Source of the DNA: Rahnella victoriana
GTDB lineage: Bacteria > Pseudomonadota > Gammaproteobacteria > Enterobacterales > Enterobacteriaceae
Length of the DNA: 33,012 bases
Assembly: GCF_004330295.1 (NCBI RefSeq)
Contig: NZ_SJOJ01000038.1
Location: 1-33,012 of the forward strand
Direction of reading: 5' to 3'
Within the stretch, counting starts at the first letter, position 1. Each line of letters starts with the position of its first letter. Under the pieces are notes generated by a model. That model was not told where the DNA came from. It was given only the letters and a program-made list of their open reading frames with translations, and did no database searches. This document shows, in pieces, positions 28,090-33,012 of the stretch. A program made the translations under genes and the position numbers.

Positions 28090-29145
28090 TTACTCATTTG
28101 GATTCTCCATCGCCATTTTATCGCCACTGATTTGAGCCAGCGGATTCAGGTGGATAGCGTCTTCCAGGTGATCCGGAGCAAAGTGCGCGTATCGCATAGT
28201 GACCCGGATATCGGAGTGCCCGAGGATGCGTTGCAGCACGATGATGTTGCCACCGGCCATCATGAAATGGCTGGCGAACGTATGCCGCAGAACGTGCGTC
28301 ATCTGACCTTCCGGCAGTTCGATGCCGGCCAGCCTGATCACTCGATAAAACTGCTTATAGCAGGGTGAGAAGGGCGCGCCTTTACGGGCGATCAGTTCAT
28401 CATAGAGGGGGCGGGCGAGGGGAACGGTACGGTTCTTTTTACCTTTGGTATTGATAAAGGTGAGTTTGTACGGGGAAATCTGCGAGCTTTTGATTTTGGC
28501 AGCCTCGTTCCAGCGTGCGCCGGTCGAAAGGCAGACTTTAACAATAAGCGTTAATTCGTCATTTCCATGCTGTTCGCAGGCGGCCATGAGCAGCAGGATT
28601 TGTTCCTGAGTCAGCCATGCCATCTCACGTTCCGGCTGATCAAACTCGCGGATATTCTCGAGAGGGTTAGGTAGCGACCATTCCCCCAGGCGTTTCAACT
28701 CATTGAACACCGCCCGCAGAAAAGCATGTTCACAGTTCACCGTACCGGTGGAAACTTTACGGGTCGCCAGACTAGTACTGTAGCCGTTATCGATTTCACC
28801 GCGCAGCCGCTGATTGCGATAGTGTGCCCAGTCCTTCGGCGTGATCATGCTGGCTATGGGGTCACCCATTCCCGCGCTGATAATCCTTAGTTTTCCCAGT
28901 CGTCCCTTTTTATCATTCAGAGAGCAGCCGTGCAGGCTGTACCAGAGATCGACCAGTTCGCTCAGCTTCCGCCGGTCTTCCTTCTCGCCCAGCCACGGTT
29001 TGTTCTTTGCCTGATCCATGGTGTAAGTTTCAAAGGCAACGGCTTCACCTTTGGTATCAAACTGCCTGCGGCATCGCTTACCTCCACTCCCGTTCGGGTA
29101 GCACTCACATAACCATTTACCGGTAGACAGCTTTCTTACACTCAT
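28090..29145 (-). CDS. int: P2-like tyrosine-recombinase integrase
   Basis: The 351-residue protein matches the P2/186 integrase type: an N-terminal AP2-like arm-binding segment (MSVRKLSTGKWLCECYP), a SAM-like core-binding domain at about 60-165, and the catalytic domain. The catalytic residues are Arg211 (STGARWNEA), a Lys in the beta-hairpin (KGKKNRT), His284 and Arg287 (HVLRH), His310 (LGHSDI) and Tyr319 (MRYAHF). The start is ATG 29145 with an AAGGAGGA Shine-Dalgarno. It points outwards, toward sdsR and the attachment site. A LexA box lies 30-49 bases upstream, so transcription may be SOS-controlled. Confidence 0.95.
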   Translation of the reverse strand: MSVRKLSTGKWLCECYPNGSGGKRCRRQFDTKGEAVAFETYTMDQAKNKPWLGEKEDRRKLSELVDLWYSLHGCSLNDKKGRLGKLRIISAGMGDPIASMITPKDWAHYRNQRLRGEIDNGYSTSLATRKVSTGTVNCEHAFLRAVFNELKRLGEWSLPNPLENIREFDQPEREMAWLTQEQILLLMAACEQHGNDELTLIVKVCLSTGARWNEAAKIKSSQISPYKLTFINTKGKKNRTVPLARPLYDELIARKGAPFSPCYKQFYRVIRLAGIELPEGQMTHVLRHTFASHFMMAGGNIIVLQRILGHSDIRVTMRYAHFAPDHLEDAIHLNPLAQISGDKMAMENPNE

Positions 29146-29174
29146 CACATCCTCCTTTTTGAGAATGTGAATAT

Positions 29175-29194
29175 TACTGTATATAAAAACAGTG
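29175..29194 (-). promoter_or_regulatory. LexA (SOS) box upstream of int
   Basis: The site has CTGT-N8-ACAG with an AT-only centre and matches the E. coli LexA consensus TACTGTATATATATACAGTA at 17 of 20 bases. It lies 30 bases upstream of the int start, over the expected promoter. The cargo gene at 29352 lies 158 bases away on the other side and could also be affected. Confidence 0.8.
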
Positions 29195-29309
29195 TAAATG
29201 TTTGATTTAGTCAGTCGTATACATGCAAGGTTAGCAACCGATTGGTTTGTCTAAGCAAATATCTTTGGAAAGGTTTCGGCGGAAACGGTGAAATTTTAAT
29301 GTCAGGTTG

Positions 29310-29325
29310 TTAAGATTAGTCTTAA
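29310..29325 (+). promoter_or_regulatory. Perfect palindrome upstream of the duplicated-Cys gene
   Basis: TTAAGATTAGTCTTAA has 6-bp perfect arms around TTAG. It lies 26 bases upstream of the ATG at 29352, where an operator for that gene could be. No known regulator is recognised. Confidence 0.4.
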
Positions 29326-29351
29326 TAGTTTGCTTTCACAATAAGGACTTA

Positions 29352-29720
29352 ATGATGAAGTTTGTTCTGGGATTTGCTGCTTTAGTGCTTCCGTTTGCCG
29401 TGAGTGCTGCATTTGTCAACCCTATGGAATTCGATGGTTCCGAAGCGCAAAAACAAGAAGTAATTGAATACATCAAGGCGAGGGTGAAGGCTGATTACTG
29501 TGATGGTGCCGTTAAGATGTGCCAACCAACAACGCTTCGTATGATGGAAAAGCAAAATCTGGCCGCTTTTAAAAATCTGACCAAAGCCAAAAATAAAGAA
29601 ATATTAGATAGGGTTATCGGGGATTATTGTGAAGGTGCGGTTAATATGTGCACTTACGCGACTCTGGATATGATGTACAAACAAAATCTGAAAGCCAGCG
29701 GTGAGCAACTTAGTTGGTGA
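29352..29720 (+). CDS. Secreted prophage cargo protein with a duplicated Cys motif
   Basis: The 122-residue product begins with a Sec signal peptide (MMKFVLGFAALVLPFAVSAA, cleavage near residue 19-20), so the mature protein should be periplasmic or secreted. It contains two copies of one motif: DYCDGAVKMC with TLRMMEKQNL (48-70) and DYCEGAVNMC with TLDMMYKQNL (91-113), 43 residues apart. Each has a Cys-x6-Cys pair that could form a disulfide. AAGGA precedes ATG 29352; ATG 29355 is also possible. It reads opposite to the flanking int and ogr genes, has its own palindromic upstream site and a perfect terminator, a typical moron layout. I do not recognise the family. Confidence 0.75.
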   Translation: MMKFVLGFAALVLPFAVSAAFVNPMEFDGSEAQKQEVIEYIKARVKADYCDGAVKMCQPTTLRMMEKQNLAAFKNLTKAKNKEILDRVIGDYCEGAVNMCTYATLDMMYKQNLKASGEQLSW

Positions 29721-29731
29721 TCATGAATGTT

Positions 29732-29762
29732 AAGAAACCCGCCATTGGCGGGTTTCTTGTTT
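29732..29762. terminator. Bidirectional terminator between the cargo gene and ogr
   Basis: AAGAAACCCGCC and GGCGGGTTTCTT form a perfect 12-bp stem around ATT. It sits between the plus-strand cargo gene and the minus-strand ogr gene, whose stop at 29762 lies just beyond it. Confidence 0.88.
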
Positions 29763-29983
29763 TAATGCATCTGCAAAGATTGTTGCTGATGTTTATCCGG
29801 ATGCAACTGAACAGCATGAACGGTGCCAGGTTCAACAATAATGTCAGCAATAGACTCATGGGTTTTAAACGTGCAACTGCAATTGATGTTCTGACACTGG
29901 TGATAGCGTTCTTTGGTATTGATGCTCAGATAACGGCTTGAACGGGCGTGTGCTGCGTGCTGGCATTTCGGGCAGTGCATCAT
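29762..29983 (-). CDS. ogr: Ogr/Delta-family late transcription activator
   Basis: The 73-residue zinc-finger protein matches P2 Ogr (72 residues): MMHCPKCQHAAHARSSRYLS, then TKERYHQCQNINCSCTF. The Cys ligands are Cys4, Cys7, Cys30 and Cys35, with an additional Cys37. Ogr binds the TGT-N12-ACA-type sites at late promoters and recruits RNA polymerase through its alpha subunit. The start at ATG 29983 aligns with P2 Ogr. It lies downstream of D as in P2, but here a fosA homologue has been inserted between D and ogr, and int lies beyond ogr in the same orientation. Confidence 0.93.
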   Translation of the reverse strand: MMHCPKCQHAAHARSSRYLSINTKERYHQCQNINCSCTFKTHESIADIIVEPGTVHAVQLHPDKHQQQSLQMH

Positions 29984-30124
29984 AATAATCACCATATAAT
30001 CATTTTTAATCAGATGCGGTCATTGTATGTTATCGCGTTCAGCATACATCTTAAATTACAGTGATTTACACTCTTCAAAATCTTGGTAATTCAAGAGAAC
30101 TCAATCAAATCAAAAGGGGGAGTT

Positions 30125-30526
30125 ATGCTATCCGGATTGAATCACCTCACTCTCGCGGTCAGTCATTTACCGCGCAGTTTTAGTTTCTATGTAGATGTTC
30201 TTGGTTTTATGCCTCGGGCTAAATGGGCGAGAGGGGCTTACCTGTCACTTGGTGACCTGTGGTTATGTTTATCCTTAGACACTTCCATTGACCCCAAGAC
30301 GGATTACACTCATTACGCCTTTACTATCGAATCAGCCGACATGCCGTCATTTCGAGAGAAAATACGGCATGCCGGTGTTGTCGAGTGGAAAAATGATAAG
30401 AGTGAAGGGGAGTCAATTTACTTTCTCGATCCGGATGGCCATCAGTTAGAGGTTCATTGTGGTGATCTTGAAAGCCGGCTCCGTTCCTGCAAAGAAAGCC
30501 CATACGATGAAATGGAATTCTTCTGA
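30125..30526 (+). CDS. fosA: FosA-type fosfomycin glutathione transferase homologue
   Basis: The 133-residue VOC-superfamily protein closely follows FosA: MLSGLNHLTLAVSHLP, YLSLGDLWLCLS, DYTHYAF, VEWKNDKSEGES, YFLDPDGHQLEVHCGDL. Metal ligands are present as His7, His63 and Glu109, together with Thr9, Trp46, Lys89, Ser93, Ser97, Tyr99 and Arg118, matching the metal, K+ and fosfomycin residues of the Pseudomonas enzyme with a one-residue offset. It should open fosfomycin's epoxide with glutathione, using Mn(II). ATG 30125 has a strong AAGGGGGAG site. It lies between prophage genes ogr and D, on the opposite strand, ending 15 bases from D. Resistance in vivo is not shown by sequence alone. Confidence 0.9.
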   Translation: MLSGLNHLTLAVSHLPRSFSFYVDVLGFMPRAKWARGAYLSLGDLWLCLSLDTSIDPKTDYTHYAFTIESADMPSFREKIRHAGVVEWKNDKSEGESIYFLDPDGHQLEVHCGDLESRLRSCKESPYDEMEFF

Positions 30527-30541
30527 TGTGAGTGGCTCAGG

Positions 30542-31696
30542 TTAGCTGTTTTCCGTCGCCTCATAACTCACATCCGACAACAACACCTCCAGATTTAACG
30601 TCGTCACAAAGCCACTGCCGCCCAGGCTGTGCGTCACCTTGCTGATTATCCAGGGCTGCGCGTCGATCACGGATTTAAAGCCGGACACTTCCACCGGCGT
30701 CTCTGGAAATAAATCGGCCCGTCCGCGAGCCAGAGAGATCGAGAACTCCGCGACACCGCGCTGAAGTTTTTCCCATTTCGCCTGAGCTGCCCGCATGGCG
30801 GCCTTTTGCGTAGCGTAGATGGTGGTGAGGGCAAACACGTTTTCATCACTGCCTGCCAGGTAATCCCCTTCCTTCGCCTCCGGCGTTTTCTGCACCTTCG
30901 TGCTGGTCCTCTTTGCCTTAGGATGTTGCAGGGCGCGCAGGTACTGCACTTTCGGTTTGCGCTGTACCTTCACTTTTTTCGGCTTCGGGTCTTTGGTATG
31001 CAGCCAGCTTGCCGACACGCCGGTGTAAGCCCCACGGTCAGCAATATTGAACGTATGCCCGTCGCCGTCGCTGCGGATTATTGTCATCTGCGGGATAGGT
31101 TTGCCGCTGGCCGTCTTTGCCGCGCCTGGCTTGATAAACAGTAGATTGCCCGCCTTAATGGCGACCACCGCGCCGTTCAGCTCCGCCAGACGGGTGATAA
31201 ATTTCGCGTCCGTCTCCTGGGTCTGGTCAATGTGCGACACCGGCACGCCTCTGAAAGGTTCAGCAATGGCGGGTTTAAGGTTATTGCGCGTAGCCACGGC
31301 GGACACCACCGCCTCCAGCGTGGTGTCGTGATAAGAGATATCGCGGCGGGAATTCAGGCTGCCGCGATAGTCCGCGCTGCGGGCGCGAATGGTCAGCGTG
31401 TCCGGCGTGCCGCGATGCTCCACCTCATCCACGGTAAAGTCGCCTTTGTTCGTCAGTGCCTGACCTTTCCAGCCGAGCGCGATATTGACCACCGCGCCGC
31501 GTGGCGGCATCTCCAGCTGGCCGTCGGTGTCGCTCAGCTCGATGTCGAGCTGGTCAGCCTCAAAGCCACGGTTATCCGTGAGCGTCAGCGAGATCAGCCG
31601 GTTGCTGACGTCCTGCGTGATGTCTTTACCGCCGACGGTCACCGTGAAGTCCGGCGCAAACTGCGCACCTGCACCGATGGTCATATCCGTAATCAC
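30542..31696 (-). CDS. D: P2-like late gene D tail protein
   Basis: The 384-residue protein (P2 gpD 387) belongs to the phage late control D/VgrG-like base family and forms part of the tail baseplate hub through which the tube passes. Its N-terminal domain (FTVTVGGKDITQDVSNRLISLTLTDNRGFEADQLDIELSD) and the segment DAKFITRLAELNGAVVAIKAGNLLFIKPG are characteristic. The start overlaps the U stop by 4 bases, as expected in a coupled late operon. The frame is intact. Confidence 0.93.
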   Translation of the reverse strand: MITDMTIGAGAQFAPDFTVTVGGKDITQDVSNRLISLTLTDNRGFEADQLDIELSDTDGQLEMPPRGAVVNIALGWKGQALTNKGDFTVDEVEHRGTPDTLTIRARSADYRGSLNSRRDISYHDTTLEAVVSAVATRNNLKPAIAEPFRGVPVSHIDQTQETDAKFITRLAELNGAVVAIKAGNLLFIKPGAAKTASGKPIPQMTIIRSDGDGHTFNIADRGAYTGVSASWLHTKDPKPKKVKVQRKPKVQYLRALQHPKAKRTSTKVQKTPEAKEGDYLAGSDENVFALTTIYATQKAAMRAAQAKWEKLQRGVAEFSISLARGRADLFPETPVEVSGFKSVIDAQPWIISKVTHSLGGSGFVTTLNLEVLLSDVSYEATENS

Positions 31697-32163
31697 AGCA
31701 GACCTCCCAACTGGCCGGTTAAACCACCGGCCTGATCCAGCAGCCCGTCGGCCTGCGCTTTCATGTCGCCGAACATCGCCGCCTGGGATTCATCCACGCG
31801 GGTCAGCGTCAGCGTGAACTCGATCCGGCGGGCGGCACCGTTGGAAAAATGCTCCGTATGGGTTTCGCTGACGCTGTTCACCACGAACATCCCGTAAATG
31901 GTGCCGCTGCCTTCCAGTAGCGGCCACGCCTTCCCCTCGTCAGCCATCAGGTTCAGTGCCATCAGCGACAGCCTTCCGCCGGTGATTTCCGGCATCAGCA
32001 CACCGGACAGAGTAATTTTCTCCTCATTCACGCCGAGGAACTGCGGCAGCGGACGCAGGCCGACGCGGTTATTCGCAGGCCAGCGGTAATCGACATCGCG
32101 CTGCAAACTTTGGTAAGGGACGGTCTGCAACTGAAACACAAACAGCCCGAGCGTTAACATCAT
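31693..32163 (-). CDS. U: P2-like tail protein gpU
   Basis: The 156-residue protein (P2 gpU 159) is the tail terminator/assembly protein. It shows MLTLGLFVFQLQTVPYQSLQ, RDVDYRWPANNRVGLRPLPQFLG and the long EKITLSG and EFTLTLTRVDES strands. ATG 32163 has GGAGAT upstream. It follows T by 12 bases and overlaps D by 4 bases. Confidence 0.93.
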   Translation of the reverse strand: MMLTLGLFVFQLQTVPYQSLQRDVDYRWPANNRVGLRPLPQFLGVNEEKITLSGVLMPEITGGRLSLMALNLMADEGKAWPLLEGSGTIYGMFVVNSVSETHTEHFSNGAARRIEFTLTLTRVDESQAAMFGDMKAQADGLLDQAGGLTGQLGGLL

Positions 32164-32175
32164 GCGGACATCTCC

Positions 32176-33012
32176 TTAATCGTTATCCATGCGGGAACGT
32201 TGTTGTGCGGCGCGGGCGCGGTCACGGGCTTCCAGCTCGGCGCGGATCTGTTTGCTGGCATCCGCACCGCCCAGGGCATTCCCCGCTGAAATCTGGTAGG
32301 TGTGCGTGCTGCGGTCAACATAACTGCTGCCGCCACCGGCGGACACCGGCACATATGCCCCGCCGAGGGCATTCCCTGGCGGCAGCGTCAGCGGATCCTG
32401 TCCTGCAGCGGCGGCGTTATGCGCTTTGCTGGCGTTCTTATCCAGATCAGCCGATTCATCCTTGATGATGCCGAGCTTCTCCAGCAGCCAGTCCACACCC
32501 GAACGCAGTTTGTTGAACGCCTGCAACGGCGCGGTCAGCGCGTTGGCGATGGCCTGCCCGAACATTACGCCGGTGTCTTTGCAGCTTTTCAGCGTTTCCT
32601 GCGTAGATTTCACTGGTTCAATCAGGTCTTTGAACCACTGCCAGAGCATTTTCAGTTTATCGCCGAGCCAGTCAAACACCGGCTTGAGGGGGGAAAACAA
32701 CTCTTTGACCGGCGCGAATGCAATCCCCAGCCCTTCAATCACACCCGCAAAGAAGGCGCTGATTGGTTCCCAGTATTTGCGGATAAGCAGCGCACCGGCG
32801 ACGATGGCGACACCGACGGCAACAATCGGCCATGTCAGCCCACCGATCACCGTCGCAATCGCGCCGCCAACGGTGCCGAGGATTGTCCAGAGCATGCTGG
32901 CGGCGGCAACGATCAGATTGATACCGCTGATAACAGGACCCGCCACCAGACCAAACACGCCGAGCGCGCCGATAATCAGCAGCGCACCGCCCGCAATCTT
33001 GCCGAGCGTGGT
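32176..33012 (-). CDS. T: P2-like tape measure protein gpT, C-terminal part (partial)
   Basis: The frame is open from the right window edge to the stop at 32176, giving the last 278 residues of a longer protein (P2 gpT is about 815). The visible part has several hydrophobic segments (KIAGGALLIIGALGVFGLVAG, ATVIGGLTWPIVAVGVAIVAG) typical of tape measures, then a KYWEPISAFFAGVIEG segment, a tail domain with GNALGGA repeated twice, and a charged C-terminal end (RAELEARDRARAAQQRSRMDND). It sets tail length. The GTG at 32958 is internal, not a start. Confidence 0.92.
   Translation of the reverse strand, partial: TTLGKIAGGALLIIGALGVFGLVAGPVISGINLIVAAASMLWTILGTVGGAIATVIGGLTWPIVAVGVAIVAGALLIRKYWEPISAFFAGVIEGLGIAFAPVKELFSPLKPVFDWLGDKLKMLWQWFKDLIEPVKSTQETLKSCKDTGVMFGQAIANALTAPLQAFNKLRSGVDWLLEKLGIIKDESADLDKNASKAHNAAAAGQDPLTLPPGNALGGAYVPVSAGGGSSYVDRSTHTYQISAGNALGGADASKQIRAELEARDRARAAQQRSRMDND

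Larger units (their letters stand above)
28014..33012. mobile_element. Left end of a P2-like prophage (runs off the window)
   Basis: From the sdsR terminator rightwards the content becomes phage: tyrosine integrase, a secreted cargo protein, Ogr, a FosA homologue, then late tail genes D, U and T on the minus strand. The left boundary is put at the sdsR 3' end because P2-type integrases use RNA-gene 3' ends and because the host gene order breaks there; the exact att core cannot be set without the right end. The D, U and T frames are intact where visible. No repressor or cox gene is seen in this part. Confidence 0.85.

Overview
The window looks like chromosome of a member of the Enterobacterales. 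Gene order and protein content follow the E. coli 40-41 min region: cspC-yobF, rlmA, mntP, yobD, manXYZ, yoaE, pdeD, sdaA, nudL, pabB, yoaH, purT, dbpA, yebF, ptrB, holE, ftnA, yobA-yebZ-yebY and sdsR. Additions such as a proline iminopeptidase, a second laccase-domain protein and an MBL-fold hydrolase, with moderate GC by eye, suggest a Yersiniaceae genus such as Rahnella, Ewingella or Rouxiella. The genus is inference; no 16S or other diagnostic marker is present.

Layout. 1-1226: end of an unidentified gene, two small phage-type orphan genes (DUF2591/NinX-like and DUF4060-like) and a small membrane protein. 1417-2406: metallo-beta-lactamase-fold hydrolase. 2407-3507: gene-poor, AT-rich stretch with two doubtful small ORFs. 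3508-3875: yobF-cspC. 3935-6841: laccase-domain protein, rlmA, mntP, yobD. 6947-9651: mannose PTS operon manXYZ on the minus strand, with a candidate Mlc-type operator upstream. 10244-11803: yoaE (TerC/CBS/CorC). 11894-13486: c-di-GMP phosphodiesterase (pdeD-like). 13804-17349: sdaA, then pabB-nudL. 17513-20614: yoaH, purT with a PurR box, dbpA. 20775-23302: yebF, ptrB. 23479-23580: an unlisted 33-residue lysine-rich protein gene. 23856-27775: pip, holE, ftnA with an upstream Fur-like palindrome, and the copper-related yobA-yebZ-yebY set. 27918-28020: the SdsR (RyeB) small RNA.

Immediately after SdsR a P2-like prophage begins and runs off the right edge. It contains a tyrosine integrase with a LexA box just upstream, a secreted protein with an internally duplicated Cys motif, an Ogr late activator, a FosA fosfomycin-glutathione transferase homologue, and late tail genes D, U and T (partial). 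The two cargo genes read against the late genes, the usual 'moron' pattern. No repressor or cox gene lies between the integrase and the late genes, and the integrase is co-oriented with ogr and D, unlike P2. The most notable points are the sdsR-prophage junction, the fosA homologue as prophage cargo, the SOS-type box at the integrase, the duplicated-Cys secreted protein, and paired operator-like repeats at 21-bp spacing upstream of sdaA and mntP.
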